This document shows positions 31,868 through 41,134 of a DNA stretch of 44,402 bases, piece after piece. Source of the stretch: Bacillota bacterium (lineage in GTDB: Bacteria; Bacillota_A; Clostridia; Clostridiales; Clostridiaceae); NCBI GenBank assembly GCA_021837545.1, contig JAKBFR010000006.1:1-44402 (forward strand). The letters run 5' to 3'. The notes below the pieces were generated by a model that worked only from the letters and a program-made list of their open reading frames with translations, did no database searches and was not told the origin of the DNA. The translations under genes were made by a program, and so were the position numbers. Positions within the stretch are counted from its first letter, which is position 1. Each line of letters starts with the position of its first letter.

Positions 31868-33649
31868 ATGCTAAATAATTTTAAAGTAAGGACGAAACTT
31901 TTATTATTAATTTTACTAGTATTCATTGCAATCACAGGAATTGCAGTGGTTAATATTGAGAAACAAAAAGAGGCAAATCGTATTTCGTTAGAGGTATTAG
32001 AAAAAACTGTCCGTCAAGATTATGATGAGTATATTAAGAGTCAGGTAAGTAATGTAATTACATTGCTTGAAAGCATTGATAAAAAATATAAAAATGGAGA
32101 ATATACTTTAGAGGAGGCAAAAAAGCTTTCAGCAGATTTAGTACGTGATTTAAGATATAAAGATGGTGGGTACTTTTGGATTGATACAACAGATGGACAA
32201 AATGTAGTTCTTTTAGGTAACAAAACAGAAGGGACAAACCGTATAAATGCAAAAGATGTTAATGGATATGAAATGATAAAAGATATTATTAAAAATGGTA
32301 TGCAAGAAGGTGGGGGATATACAGAATATTGGTTTCCTAAAGAAGGCGCAACAGAAGCTTCACCGAAGAGAGCATATAGTAAATACTACGAACCTTTTGG
32401 TTGGGTAGTTGGAACTGGTAATTATACAGATAATATTGATAAAATCATAGCTACTCAAAGTGATATTACAACACAAAATTTCAATAAGGCTAAAATGTTA
32501 ATGTTTATTATTTTGGCAATAGATCTTATTTTAGCCATTGCAGCTACTTTTGTAGTAGCACAAGAAATTATGAAAGGTTTGAATACTGCGATTGATCATA
32601 TGAAAGTTATTGCAACTGGAGATTTTTCAGTAAAATTACCTGAAAAATATATTAATAGAAAAGATGATTTTGGTGAACTTGCCACATCGATGGAAACTAT
32701 GAAATCATCAATTAAGACTTTAATTGAAAGAATACAAAGTGAATCAAAATCAATATGCACAGTTGTTGAGGCTGTTGATGTAAATATTTTTGGATTGGAT
32801 AAAGATATACAAAATATCTCTAAAACAACAGAGACACTCGCAGCAAGTATGGAAGAAACAGCAGCTTCTTCAGAGGAAATGTCAGCTAGTTCTCATGAAA
32901 TTGAAATGGCAGTTAGAACTATTGCTCAAAAGTCACAAGAGGGTTCAGAAGCAGCAGCAAAAATTAGCGATAGAGCTGATAATACTAAAGAAAAAGTTAT
33001 TGAAGCAAAACAAAAAACAAATAATATAATTGTTGAAGTAGGAAAACGACTTGAAAAGGCTTTAGAAGATGCAAAAATAGTTGAACATATTGGTGTTTTA
33101 TCTGAATCAATTATGGAGATTACATCCCAAACAAATTTACTTGCACTAAATGCAGCTATTGAAGCAGCACGTGCAGGAGAGGCTGGAAGAGGGTTTTCAG
33201 TTGTGGCAGATGAAATTAAAAAACTTGCAGAACAATCTAAAGATACTATTCTGCAAATACAATCAGTGACGAGTGAGGTTATGGGGGCTGTTGGAAACCT
33301 TTCAGAGAGTTCAAGTGAGTTATTAAACTTTGTTTCTAATGAAGTAACAGCAGATTATGAAGTGTTTATGGATGTAGGAAATAAATATAGCGAAGATTCA
33401 GAATATGTAGATGGCTTAATGACTGATTTCAGTGCAACAACAGAAGAACTTTTATCATCTATACAAAGTATGACACAAGTTATTTTAGAATTAGCAAAAG
33501 CTTCTAGCGAAGGTGCAAGAGAAACGGCAGAAAATGCAGAAAGTGCTATAAGTATAAAGATGCAGTCTAATGAAGTATCAGAATTGATTAAGAAATCAAG
33601 AGAAAGCACTATTAATTTAGAAAAAGAAGTAAAGGGATTCCGTGTATAA
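31868..33649 (+). CDS. Methyl-accepting chemotaxis protein with single Cache domain
   Basis: The protein of about 593 residues has TM1 near residues 10-28 ([18 protein letters not shown]), then an extracellular sCache_2-type domain ([18 protein letters not shown] ... [11 protein letters not shown]). TM2 is near 208-230 ([21 protein letters not shown]). A HAMP domain ([21 protein letters not shown]) and the cytoplasmic coiled coil follow, with the hairpin tip [33 protein letters not shown]. The start is ATG 31868, 8 bases after AGGGGTG; GTG 31859 lies within that SD. sCache receptors often sense small organic acids. No che genes are nearby. Confidence 0.93.
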   Translation: MLNNFKVRTKLLLLILLVFIAITGIAVVNIEKQKEANRISLEVLEKTVRQDYDEYIKSQVSNVITLLESIDKKYKNGEYTLEEAKKLSADLVRDLRYKDGGYFWIDTTDGQNVVLLGNKTEGTNRINAKDVNGYEMIKDIIKNGMQEGGGYTEYWFPKEGATEASPKRAYSKYYEPFGWVVGTGNYTDNIDKIIATQSDITTQNFNKAKMLMFIILAIDLILAIAATFVVAQEIMKGLNTAIDHMKVIATGDFSVKLPEKYINRKDDFGELATSMETMKSSIKTLIERIQSESKSICTVVEAVDVNIFGLDKDIQNISKTTETLAASMEETAASSEEMSASSHEIEMAVRTIAQKSQEGSEAAAKISDRADNTKEKVIEAKQKTNNIIVEVGKRLEKALEDAKIVEHIGVLSESIMEITSQTNLLALNAAIEAARAGEAGRGFSVVADEIKKLAEQSKDTILQIQSVTSEVMGAVGNLSESSSELLNFVSNEVTADYEVFMDVGNKYSEDSEYVDGLMTDFSATTEELLSSIQSMTQVILELAKASSEGARETAENAESAISIKMQSNEVSELIKKSRESTINLEKEVKGFRV

Positions 33650-33711
33650 TTTAAATAAAATATATTGCAAAGTTTAGAATAAAGTTATATAATTAAAGAA
33701 ATTTAATATAT

Positions 33712-33818
33712 CTTCAGGGCAGGGTGTGAATCCCTACCGGCGGTATAGCCCGCGAGCTTTAACACAGCTGATTCGGTGTAACTCCGAAGCCGACAGTATA
33801 GTCTGGATGAAAGAAGGT
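33712..33818 (+). ncRNA. FMN riboswitch (RFN element)
   Basis: The conserved RFN text is complete: TCTTCAGGGCAGGGTG, ATCCCTACCGGCGGTATAG, CCCGCGAGC, GATTCGGTGTAACTCCGAAG, CCGACAGTATAGTCTGGATG and AAAGAAGG. It lies in the leader of ribU and binds FMN to shut down riboflavin uptake. Confidence 0.98.
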
Positions 33819-33866
33819 AACCTATTAGGAATTAAGATTTTCTTACTCTTATTTATTGCAATATAT

Positions 33867-33897
33867 GCCCTGGTGTTTTTTACATCAGGGCTTTTTT
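33867..33897 (+). terminator. Riboswitch-controlled terminator
   Basis: GCCCTGgTG and CAtCAGGGC around TTTTTTA, followed by TTTTTTG. It lies 49 bases after the aptamer and 100 bases before ribU, the expected place for an FMN-dependent attenuator. Confidence 0.88.
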
Positions 33898-33997
33898 GAT
33901 TAATTTACTATAAGAATAAACAATAAAATAGTAATATTGTAAAGATTAATTACCTAATAAGCTACCCAAAGAAGATAACTTTTGGGAGGCAAATAAA

Positions 33998-34582
33998 ATG
34001 AATAAAAACACAAATAAAATGGTTAAAATTTCTTTGTTGTCAGCATTAGCACTTATACTTATGTATATTGATTTTCCAGTAATACCACTTTTTCCATGGC
34101 TTAAGATCGACTTAAGTGATGTTCCAGCATTACTAGGCGCATTTGGATTTGGTCCTTTAGCAGGAGTGCTTATCGAACTAATAAAAAATATACTTATAGT
34201 ATTAGTAAAAGGAACACAAACAGGATTGGTTGGAGAAACCGCAAACTTTTTAATTGGAGTTGCATTAATATTGCCAGCATCATTTGTATATAGCAGAAAT
34301 AAGAGTAAAAAAAGTGCAATATTAGGAATGGTTTTAGGTGCAGTTTGCATGGAAGTAGTAGGAATAGTATCAAATGTTTATTTCTTATTACCAGCTTATG
34401 GAATGCAAATGTCACCAGCAGAATCAATAAAATATATAGCTTTAGGATTACTACCTTTTAATGGAATAAAGGCTTTAATTGTATCAGTATTAACATATAT
34501 AGTATATAAAAAAGTGTCAGTTTCAATTTTTAAGGCAGAGCCAAACTTTGGTAGTCCGGAAAATAAAAGAAAAACAATATAG
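33998..34582 (+). CDS. ribU: Riboflavin ECF transporter substrate-specific subunit RibU
   Basis: RibU is the S-component that binds riboflavin and works with the ECF energising module, encoded elsewhere. The 194-residue protein has six membrane segments, with MVKISLLSALALILMYIDFPVIPLFPWLKIDLSDVPAL at the N-terminus. The P-x-L-x-x-D-x-S-D-x-P region is a family hallmark. GFGPLAGVLIELIKNILIVL and KGTQTGLVGETANFLIG follow. Control by the FMN riboswitch directly upstream confirms the substrate. SD GGGAGGCAAATAAA lies before ATG 33998. A terminator follows. Confidence 0.96.
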   Translation: MNKNTNKMVKISLLSALALILMYIDFPVIPLFPWLKIDLSDVPALLGAFGFGPLAGVLIELIKNILIVLVKGTQTGLVGETANFLIGVALILPASFVYSRNKSKKSAILGMVLGAVCMEVVGIVSNVYFLLPAYGMQMSPAESIKYIALGLLPFNGIKALIVSVLTYIVYKKVSVSIFKAEPNFGSPENKRKTI

Positions 34583-34593
34583 TATATAATAAA

Positions 34594-34634
34594 AAGAAGG
34601 CTGTTTCAAAATAATCAAAAGATTATTTTGGCAT
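34594..34634 (+). terminator. Terminator after ribU
   Basis: CAAAATAATC and GATTATTTTG pair around AAAA, with AAGAAGG and CCTTCCTT forming an outer stem, then TATTTGG. Confidence 0.75.
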
Positions 34635-34678
34635 ATCCTTCCTTTATTTGGGGAAAATTAAAACACATAAACATATAA

Positions 34679-34716
34679 CTTATTATTCGAATTTCTTAAT
34701 AAAATTGAATAATAAG
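34679..34716. other. Hairpin in the ribU-fprA spacer
   Basis: CTTATTATTC(g)AATT and AATTgAATAATAAG pair around about 9 bases. A second inverted repeat CAATAGTTA / TAACTATTG lies at about 34870-34895. The 375-base spacer holds no gene. Confidence 0.45.
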
Positions 34717-34899
34717 TGTTGTTTTTAATGTTTATATAAATTATATTAATTATAAAGGAATTTTATTTATATGATTTATAAATTTTATAACATAAAGGTT
34801 GGATTAATCATGACAATAATATTTAAGAACAATACATAGTAAATTTGAAGTTAGAATTGTGAAGAAAAGCAATAGTTAATTAATAATAACTATTGAATA

Positions 34900-34921
34900 A
34901 TAATACCTAATTTGGTATTAT
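34900..34921. promoter_or_regulatory. Operator-like palindrome before fprA
   Basis: ATAATACC-TAATTT-GGTATTAT is a perfect 8-bp inverted repeat ending 36 bases before the flavodiiron start. ATACC...GGTAT half-sites resemble those of Rrf2-type Fe-S regulators, which sense NO or Fe-S status; the regulator is not in this window. Confidence 0.4.
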
Positions 34922-34957
34922 ATTAATAGATACTTTTAGGAGAGAAGGAGTTTTAAC

Positions 34958-36145
34958 ATGAGTTTTAAAATAAATGATACTGTAACTTGGGTTGGGAAAA
35001 TTGACTGGGAATTAAAGAAATTTCATGGAGATGAATATTCTACACATAAAGGTTCTTCATATAATTCATATTTAATTAAAGATGAAAAGACAGTACTTAT
35101 TGATACTGTTTGGGGACCATTTACTAGTGAATTTATTACTAATTTAAAAAAAGAAGTAGATATACAAAAAATTGATTATATAGTTATGAACCATTCAGAA
35201 GTTGATCATAGTGGTGCATTAGTAGAACTTATGAAGGAAATACCTAATACCCCAATTTATTGTACTAAAGCTGGTGTTAGAATATTAAAAGGATATTATC
35301 ATCAAGATTGGAACTTTGTAGAAGTGAAAACTGGAGATACATTAGATTTAGGTAAGCATAAACTTACTTTTATAGAAGCTGCAATGCTTCATTGGCCAGA
35401 TACTATGTTTACATACTTATCAGAAGAAAATATATTATTTAGTAATGATGGTTTTGGTCAACATTATGCTTCAGAATTTATGTATAATGATAAAGTAGAT
35501 CAAGCAGAATTGTATCAAGAAGCACTAAAATATTATGCCAATATTTTAACTCCATTTAGCAAACAAGTTCTAAAGAAAATTGAAGAAATATTGAGTCTTA
35601 ACTTACCAATTGATATGATCTGTCCAAGTCATGGAATAATATGGAGAGATAATCCAATTCAAATAGTAAGTAAATATTTGGAATGGGCAAATGAATATCA
35701 AGAAAATCAAATCACGATAATTTATGATAGTATGTGGAATGCAACAAGAAGAATGGCAGAATGTATCGCAGAAGGAATAACAACCAATAATAAAGATGTG
35801 ACAGTAAAGGTTATTAATTCAGCAAAAAGTGATAAGAATGATGTAATTGTAGAAACATTTAAATCAAAAATAGTTCTTATTGGATCATCAACTATAAATA
35901 ATGGAATTTTATCTTCAACAGCTTCAATAATAGAAATGATTAAAGGCTTTAAATTTAAAAATAAAAAAGGAGCAGCCTTTGGTAGTTATGGATGGAGTGG
36001 AGAAGCTATAAAATTACTTACAGAAGAATTAGAGAAAGCTGGAATTAAGACAATTAATTCAGGAATAAGAGAATTATGGAATCCTGATGAAGAAGCATTA
36101 AATAGATGTAGAGATTTTGGAAAAAGTATTGTAGAAGAGCTTTAA
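34958..36145 (+). CDS. fprA: Flavodiiron protein (A-type flavoprotein, O2/NO reductase)
   Basis: This enzyme reduces O2 to water or NO to N2O, fed by rubredoxin. The 395-residue protein has an N-terminal metallo-beta-lactamase di-iron domain (H79-S-E81-V-D83-H84, then MLHWPDTMFTY, FSNDGFGQH and CPSHGIIWR for the remaining ligands). The C-terminal flavodoxin domain, from about residue 250, binds FMN (IIYDSMWNATRRMAECI, then GSYGWSGEAIKLL). A separate rubredoxin gene follows 115 bases downstream, so electrons pass NADH -> rubredoxin reductase -> rubredoxin -> this protein. SD GGAGAGAAGGAG precedes ATG 34958. The palindrome upstream suggests redox or NO control. Confidence 0.96.
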   Translation: MSFKINDTVTWVGKIDWELKKFHGDEYSTHKGSSYNSYLIKDEKTVLIDTVWGPFTSEFITNLKKEVDIQKIDYIVMNHSEVDHSGALVELMKEIPNTPIYCTKAGVRILKGYYHQDWNFVEVKTGDTLDLGKHKLTFIEAAMLHWPDTMFTYLSEENILFSNDGFGQHYASEFMYNDKVDQAELYQEALKYYANILTPFSKQVLKKIEEILSLNLPIDMICPSHGIIWRDNPIQIVSKYLEWANEYQENQITIIYDSMWNATRRMAECIAEGITTNNKDVTVKVINSAKSDKNDVIVETFKSKIVLIGSSTINNGILSSTASIIEMIKGFKFKNKKGAAFGSYGWSGEAIKLLTEELEKAGIKTINSGIRELWNPDEEALNRCRDFGKSIVEEL

Positions 36146-36259
36146 TTTATATACGTATTGAAATGAACAATTTAATATAGGTAATAATAAGTATACAATT
36201 ATTCATAAAATATGTATATTTGATTAATATTATTATTAATTTAAGGGAGGATTTATATT

Positions 36260-36418
36260 ATGGAAAAATACGTTTGTACAATATGTGGGTATATTTATGA
36301 TGAAGAAGTAGGCGATCCTGATAACGGTGTTGAAGCTGGAACAAAATTTGAGGATGTACCTGAAGAATGGGTTTGCCCATTATGCGGAGTTCCAAAGTCA
36401 GATTTTGAAAAAGAATAA
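36260..36418 (+). CDS. Rubredoxin
   Basis: The small FeS4 electron carrier has 52 residues. Cysteine pairs are C6-T-I-C9-G and C39-P-L-C42-G, with Y-x-Y at 11-13, the [20 protein letters not shown] loop and a VPKSDFE C-terminus, all standard. SD GGGAGGATTTATATT lies before ATG 36260. It lies downstream of the flavodiiron protein and is its likely electron donor; a hairpin terminator follows at 36453. Confidence 0.98.
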   Translation: MEKYVCTICGYIYDEEVGDPDNGVEAGTKFEDVPEEWVCPLCGVPKSDFEKE

Positions 36419-36452
36419 TAGAAAAAAGTGTTTTTAAAATAAAATTAAGCAT

Positions 36453-36493
36453 AAAGGGCTATCAAAGTGTTTTTAGATTTTGATAGTCCTTTT
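36453..36493 (+). terminator. Terminator after rubredoxin
   Basis: AAAGGGCTATCAAA and TTTTGATAGTCCTTT pair around about 12 bases, followed by TATATA. Confidence 0.75.
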
Positions 36494-36612
36494 ATATATA
36501 TTATAGCAAATAAAATATTGTTAAATATTGTTTTCTATTTTTTTGTATTATTTCAAGATATAATATCTTGCGTTTCAATTACGTATTATATAGAATGTAA
36601 TTAGTATATTAA

Positions 36613-36643
36613 TTTAGGCATATGGAAGAAAATAAAGAGTCAA
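36613..36643 (-). repeat. Dispersed repeat end, inverted
   Basis: TTTAGGCATATGGAAGAAAA then TAAAGAGTCAAA: the reverse complement of the TTTCATGTGCCTAAA type with two changes. It lies in the 312-base gap before the DeoR gene. Confidence 0.45.
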
Positions 36644-36730
36644 AGATATGTGTATATATGATTTATTATTTTTTAAATCCGTATTATGTAAATTTGTTTT
36701 TAGTGAATGAACAGATAGGAGAATGGCATT

Positions 36731-37495
36731 ATGTTTACAGAAGAAAGATTAGATGAGATATTAAATATACTTAATATAGAAGGAAAAGTTAAGGTTAAAG
36801 ATTTAAGTCGAAAATTTAATGTAACAGAAGATTGCATTAGAAAAGATTTGAAGCAATTAGAGCATAAAGGAAGCTTGGAAAGAACTTATGGTGGAGCAAT
36901 TCAAGTTAGACAATCATCTCAATTATATGATATCTCAGAAAGAGAAAAAATAGATGTTTCAACAAAAACTATTATTTCAAAAAAGGCATTAGAATTAATA
37001 CAAGATAGAGAAACTATATTTCTAGATATATCAACAATCAATATTTTAATAGCAAAGGCTCTTTTAACAAGTCAAAAAAGAATAACTGTAGTAACCAATA
37101 TGTTAGAAATAGCAAATGTTTTATCAAAATCAAATAATAATATTACAGCAGTAGTAGTTGCTGGGGTTTTAAATAAATCATTAAATGGATTTATTGGAGC
37201 TACAGCTAACGAGTTTATCAAAAAATATAGATTTGATAAATCCTTTATAGGTAGTTGTGGAGTTGATGCCTTTGATAAAAGTATAACTACTTTTGAGATT
37301 GAGGATGGAATTACCAAAGCTACAATAATACAATCGAGCAAGAAAACATTTTTAGTAATGGAAAATAAAAAGTTTAATGTAGATGGCAATTACAAATTTG
37401 CAGCAATTGACGATATTGATGCAATAATAACAGATGAAAAACCTAGTGAACAAATTATGGAGATATTAATAAATAATGAAATTGAGCTAATATAA
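36731..37495 (+). CDS. DeoR/GlpR family transcriptional regulator
   Basis: The 254-residue protein has the N-terminal winged helix MFTEERLDEILNILNIEGKV then FNVTEDCIRKDLKQLEHKG and the wing RTYGGAI. The DeoRC sensor domain follows (ETIFLDISTINI, VVTNMLEIANVL, VVAGVLNKSLNGFIGA, GSCGVDA, TKATIIQSSKKTFLV). It belongs to a different subgroup from the pair at 13.9-15.4 kb. No sugar gene is adjacent, so its target cannot be inferred; the neighbours are rubredoxin and the convergent tsa operon. SD ATAGGAGAATGGC precedes the ATG. Confidence 0.9.
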   Translation: MFTEERLDEILNILNIEGKVKVKDLSRKFNVTEDCIRKDLKQLEHKGSLERTYGGAIQVRQSSQLYDISEREKIDVSTKTIISKKALELIQDRETIFLDISTINILIAKALLTSQKRITVVTNMLEIANVLSKSNNNITAVVVAGVLNKSLNGFIGATANEFIKKYRFDKSFIGSCGVDAFDKSITTFEIEDGITKATIIQSSKKTFLVMENKKFNVDGNYKFAAIDDIDAIITDEKPSEQIMEILINNEIELI

Positions 37496-37591
37496 AAATA
37501 GTTTACATATATAGTAATTTCTCCACTAATATTGATACTCACATTTCAAGGTACTCTTATACATTAAATAAATATATATCCCAAAGTAGAA

Positions 37592-37654
37592 TGGGGCATG
37601 CATTTGTGGAACGTTACATCAAAATCTTAAGTAACGGTCACAAATGCATGCCCA
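37592..37654. terminator. Large bidirectional terminator between deoR-type gene and rimI
   Basis: GGGCATGCATTTGTGgaACGTTAC and its near-complement GTAACGgtCACAAATGCATGCCC form a stem of about 22 bp with one internal mismatch. It separates two convergent genes. Confidence 0.75.
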
Positions 37655-37707
37655 TTATTTAGCTGGATTATAAGCATAAGTATAATTTTTACGTTGCGTA
37701 TCTATAA

Positions 37708-38151
37708 TTATTGTTCTCGTAGCCACATTAGTATGGCATCTTCGTTATTATCTTCATAGTATCTTTTTCTAATTCCATCTTGTTTAAATCCATGTTTCTC
37801 ATAAAGTGATTTAGCAGCAATATTGCTACTTCTAACTTCAAGGGTATAAGCAATACATCCTTGACTTTTACAGTAATCAAGTAATTCTTCAATGAGTTTA
37901 GATGCAATGCCTTGCTTTCTATAAGTGGGATGCACAGCTATATTAGTTATGTGAGACTCATCTAGTACAATCCATGTTCCTACAAAACCCACAACCGTAT
38001 TATCAATTTTTGCAACTAGATATTTAGCGACGGGATTTGTTAATTCTTGTAGATAAGAATTTTTGCTCCAACAAATAGAAAAACTTAATGCACTAATATC
38101 TAAAATCTCATCAATATCGTCCTCTTTAATAAAATCAATAATTATATTCAT
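37708..38151 (-). CDS. rimI: Ribosomal-protein-alanine N-acetyltransferase RimI
   Basis: This GNAT enzyme acetylates the N-terminal Ala of ribosomal protein S18 in E. coli. The 147-residue protein has VAKIDNTVVGFVGTWIVLDE, the acetyl-CoA loop HPTYRKQGIASKLIEELL, and EVRSSNIAAKSLYEKHGFK, with GIRKRYYEDNNEDAILMWL at the end. These are the RimI hallmarks (Y-Y and E-D-A-x-x-M). It is last of tsaE-tsaB-rimI on the minus strand and begins 2 bases after tsaB stops. This gene order is common in Firmicutes. Confidence 0.92.
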   Translation of the reverse strand: MNIIIDFIKEDDIDEILDISALSFSICWSKNSYLQELTNPVAKYLVAKIDNTVVGFVGTWIVLDESHITNIAVHPTYRKQGIASKLIEELLDYCKSQGCIAYTLEVRSSNIAAKSLYEKHGFKQDGIRKRYYEDNNEDAILMWLREQ

Positions 38152-38153
38152 CT

Positions 38154-38906
38154 TTATTGCATCCTTTGCTCGTATTCTCTTTCGGCTTGTGGTTTTTTCA
38201 AATAAAATGGAGTAGAATTTGAATCATCAAAGTCACCATTTTTTAACAATATACTACCTAACTCACCTAAAGAAGAAGCGCGAACTAAATTAAGATGATT
38301 AGGTGGGAAATAACAATTTGGACAATTTTTAATTAAATAATCTTTATATTTATCTACCCCATCGCCAATAAAGATAACTTTTTCTTTTTTAGCTTTGATT
38401 ATTTCTAGAAGTTCATCAATATCTAATGCAGAATAGTCTAAAAGTTTTTCTAATGTAATTGGTAATTCATGTTCCACATAAGAACTTGCTGATTCATTAT
38501 TAGAAACAGTAAAAGTTGAATGTCCCTTGTATAGTGAAGTATACACACTATTTCTTAAAGCATCCATTATAGGACATATAAGTCCGTCAAAATTAGATAC
38601 ACTGAGTGCTAGGGCATCTAAACTAGATACACTAACATAGGGTTTACTACTTCCAAAGCTTAGACCTTTGATTGTAGCCATGCCTATTCTAAGTCCGGTG
38701 AAAGAACCAGGTCCCTTAGAAACTACATAACCATCAATATCATCTACACTTAAATTATTATCAGTCAATAAATCTTGAATTATAGTCATTAATATTACAG
38801 AGTGTTCTTTCTTATCATTTAAAGTAATTTCTCCAAGTAATTTCGAATCCTTCATTAAGGCAACAGTGGCTACCCTGGAAGATGAGTCTACAGCAAGTAT
38901 AATCAT
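38154..38906 (-). CDS. tsaB: tRNA threonylcarbamoyladenosine biosynthesis protein TsaB
   Basis: TsaB is a scaffold that pairs with TsaD and TsaE to make t6A37 in ANN-decoding tRNAs. The 250-residue protein begins MIILAVDSSSRVATVALM and has the hallmarks EHSVILMTIIQDLL, VVSKGPGSFTGLRIGMATIKGLS and CPIMDALRNSVYTSLY. The start is ATG at 38906. It overlaps the end of tsaE by 4 bases (ATGA type), so the two are translationally coupled. tsaD is not in this window. Confidence 0.95.
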   Translation of the reverse strand: MIILAVDSSSRVATVALMKDSKLLGEITLNDKKEHSVILMTIIQDLLTDNNLSVDDIDGYVVSKGPGSFTGLRIGMATIKGLSFGSSKPYVSVSSLDALALSVSNFDGLICPIMDALRNSVYTSLYKGHSTFTVSNNESASSYVEHELPITLEKLLDYSALDIDELLEIIKAKKEKVIFIGDGVDKYKDYLIKNCPNCYFPPNHLNLVRASSLGELGSILLKNGDFDDSNSTPFYLKKPQAEREYEQRMQ

Positions 38907-39364
38907 ATTTTCAACTCCTTTATATAATCATATCTTTCTCCATAAGGGGTTAATGTTATTTTTCTATAATCTTCACCACGCTCAAAGTCTTTTTCTATTT
39001 TTATGTGAAGTAAATCCTTTGGCAAAATTTCTTCTATATAATTTGCCCATTCTATAATAGATACTGCATCCGAAAATATATAATCATCAAATCCAATTGC
39101 ATAAATTTCATCAGGATCACTTACTCTATAAACATCAAAATGATTAAGCTTTAATCTACCACCTTCATATTCATTAACAATTGTAAAGGTTGGACTAGTA
39201 ATATTATCATTTATATCTAAACCTTTTGCAATTCCTTTGGTTATATGAGTTTTACCAGTTCCTAAGTCTCCAGTTAAACAAATTATATCACCAGGTTTTA
39301 ATAATTCACCTAATTTTATTCCTAATTGGGTAGTATCATCGATACTATAAACTTCAAATTCCAT
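38903..39364 (-). CDS. tsaE: tRNA threonylcarbamoyladenosine biosynthesis ATPase TsaE
   Basis: TsaE is the ATPase of t6A synthesis. The 153-residue protein has Walker A TGDLGTGKTH (about residues 31-40), SPTFTIVNEY with the switch Thr, HFDVYR, and IIEWANYIEEILP near the C-terminus. It is first gene of the minus-strand operon. SD AAAGGAGGTATTTC lies directly before the start. The upstream 321-base spacer has AATGAGAATT / AATTCTCATT arms at about 39378 and 39464 but no gene. Confidence 0.95.
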   Translation of the reverse strand: MEFEVYSIDDTTQLGIKLGELLKPGDIICLTGDLGTGKTHITKGIAKGLDINDNITSPTFTIVNEYEGGRLKLNHFDVYRVSDPDEIYAIGFDDYIFSDAVSIIEWANYIEEILPKDLLHIKIEKDFERGEDYRKITLTPYGERYDYIKELKI

Positions 39365-39685
39365 GAAATACCTCCTTTAAATGAGAATTCAGATTTTATA
39401 TTTAGAAAATTTAATAAATAATTTGATTTTATATTTTAGCATTATATAATAAAAAATAAGCATAGAAATTCTCATTCTTTTATTTTATATCAAAAATTCA
39501 TAAAAGCAAATTATTAATAAGGTATATACAAAAATAATAAAATAAATTTGTATATATTTATTTTGAATTAGTTGGTATAATAAAATCAAATGTATACTAA
39601 ACTAAATTAACATATGAATAAGAAAAGTAATATATAATAATTAAAATATAAAGATAAGTAGTTAAAATTTGGAGGTGACTTATTT

Positions 39686-40588
39686 TTGAAGAAAATTACC
39701 TTTGCGATGGTAATAATAACTATTGCATTGTCTTTTGGTATGAGTTTATTTTCAAGCCCTTTATTAGCTAATACTGAAAAGGATAGGACTGAAAACAGAG
39801 ATAAGTATCTAAATATAATGACAGTTAATAAACCACAGTATGATATGGTTAAGAAAATTATAAAGGAAAAGGATAATGTAGAATATATGTTTACTAATGA
39901 AAAAGAAATTAGTGAATTTAAATATAGTGAAGATGTTTTAAGAAATATATCAAATATGGATTTATTTATATATTCAGGTACTTCATTTGAACCTTGGACC
40001 AATTCATTTATTGATGAATTAAAGAAGGGGAATCTTGGAATAATAAACTTAGCTAGAGGAGTTAGACTTTTTAATTATACTTATGATGGTAATTCTAAAG
40101 AAAATCCTTATTATTTCGAAGGTATAGAAGAATATAAGATATCATTATATAATGTAAAGGCAGCTATACAAGATAAAGACCCACAAAATAGGGATTATTA
40201 CGAAGAAAATTATAATGAATCTATTAAACAATTTGATGAAAATATAAAAAAATATGAAGATAAAATAAAACTGCTTGATGAGTATAAATTTATAACATTG
40301 AACAATGATTTTGACTATTTAACTAAATCTCTAAATTTAAATACAATTCAGCTTGATAATCATGAAATAGCTGAATTTATAAAGATTAATAATTTAGATC
40401 CTAAAAAAGTTATTATTATAGTGGATGGAGAACAAGGAACAAAAATTAATTTATCAGGATATAATACAATAAAACTATGGAAATATTATGGAGATATGTC
40501 TTTTGATGATTTAATTTTATATAATATAAATGAATTATCGAAATGGGCAAAAGTAAAAGAAGTTACGGATTTAAGCAATATAACATAA
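39686..40588 (+). CDS. TroA/ZnuA-fold exported protein without metal-ligand histidines
   Basis: The 300-residue protein has a signal peptide (MKKITFAMVIITIALSFGMS ... LLANT, cut near 28). The layout follows zinc/manganese ABC-transporter binding proteins: LNIMTVNKPQYDMVKKII at the start, EDVLRNISNMDLFIYSGTSFEPW (matching the A-D-L-x-x-x-N-G-x-x-x-E-x-W block), NVKAAIQDKDPQNRDYYEEN with the D-P-x-N-x-x-x-Y signature, and a charged helical stretch. The ligand motif P-H-x-Y/F is replaced by E-F-K-Y-S, and the whole mature chain has just one His and no Cys. It is thus unlikely to bind Zn2+ the usual way. No permease or ATPase gene is beside it. The start is TTG 39686 with SD GGAGGTGA. A recruited or degenerate binding protein is likely. 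Confidence 0.7.
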   Translation: MKKITFAMVIITIALSFGMSLFSSPLLANTEKDRTENRDKYLNIMTVNKPQYDMVKKIIKEKDNVEYMFTNEKEISEFKYSEDVLRNISNMDLFIYSGTSFEPWTNSFIDELKKGNLGIINLARGVRLFNYTYDGNSKENPYYFEGIEEYKISLYNVKAAIQDKDPQNRDYYEENYNESIKQFDENIKKYEDKIKLLDEYKFITLNNDFDYLTKSLNLNTIQLDNHEIAEFIKINNLDPKKVIIIVDGEQGTKINLSGYNTIKLWKYYGDMSFDDLILYNINELSKWAKVKEVTDLSNIT

Positions 40589-40679
40589 CTTAAATATAGA
40601 TATGAAAAGCATAATTTTAACTTTTGATATCTATAATATAATATTATATTTAGTTTACATTGATGGAATGAAAAACTTG

Positions 40680-40708
40680 TTGATTTATTTATAAATGTGT
40701 TATATAAT
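40680..40708 (+). promoter_or_regulatory. Promoter of first tRNA-Trp
   Basis: TTGATT (40680-40685), 17 bases, TATAAT (40703-40708), 12 bases before the tRNA. Confidence 0.7.
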
Positions 40709-40720
40709 CATTATTATCTT

Positions 40721-40795
40721 AGGGGTATGGCTCAACGGTAGAGTAGTGGTCTCCAAAACCATTGATTCTAGGTTCGAATCCTAGTGCCCCTGCCA
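40721..40795 (+). tRNA. tRNA-Trp (CCA anticodon), copy 1
   Basis: A 75-base cloverleaf: acceptor AGGGGTA/TGCCCCT, D arm GCTC-AACGGTA-GAGT, anticodon stem GTGGT/ACCAT with loop CTCCAAA (anticodon CCA), T arm CTAGG-TTCGAAT-CCTAG, and encoded 3' CCA. It is identical over its full length to copy 2. Confidence 0.98.
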
Positions 40796-40832
40796 AAAAG
40801 ATCATAGTACGTTGTACTATGATCTTTTTTTT
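40796..40832 (+). terminator. Terminator of tRNA-Trp copy 1
   Basis: AAAAGATCATAGTAC-GTT-GTACTATGATCTTTT, then TTTT. The stem starts right at the CCA end. Confidence 0.9.
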
Positions 40833-41134
40833 GTGCAAAAAAATTATCGTATTCCATATTTTTAGAGTTAATGACCAGTATATTTATAATTTATTTATGG
40901 TATCTGGTTAAGAATTATTTTACAAAAGACGTTTAAATATTTATATATAGCATTAAATAAGAAATTACTCTCATATAATATATATGATTTTAATTATATT
41001 ATTTGTGAGAAATATTAAATTTTGATGAAGAGTAGAAATGAATGATTTAATTTTTAACTACTGCTTATATTAACATTAGATAAATTTTAAGTGCATATAA
41101 ATTAATTATAAAAAATTATAGGGGTTGATTTTTA
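40833..41134. other. Intergenic region with no identified feature
   Basis: This AT-rich 302-base gap between tRNA-Trp and the small unknown gene holds no reading frame of note and no clear repeat. SD TAGGGGTTGA precedes the next start. Confidence 0.4.
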
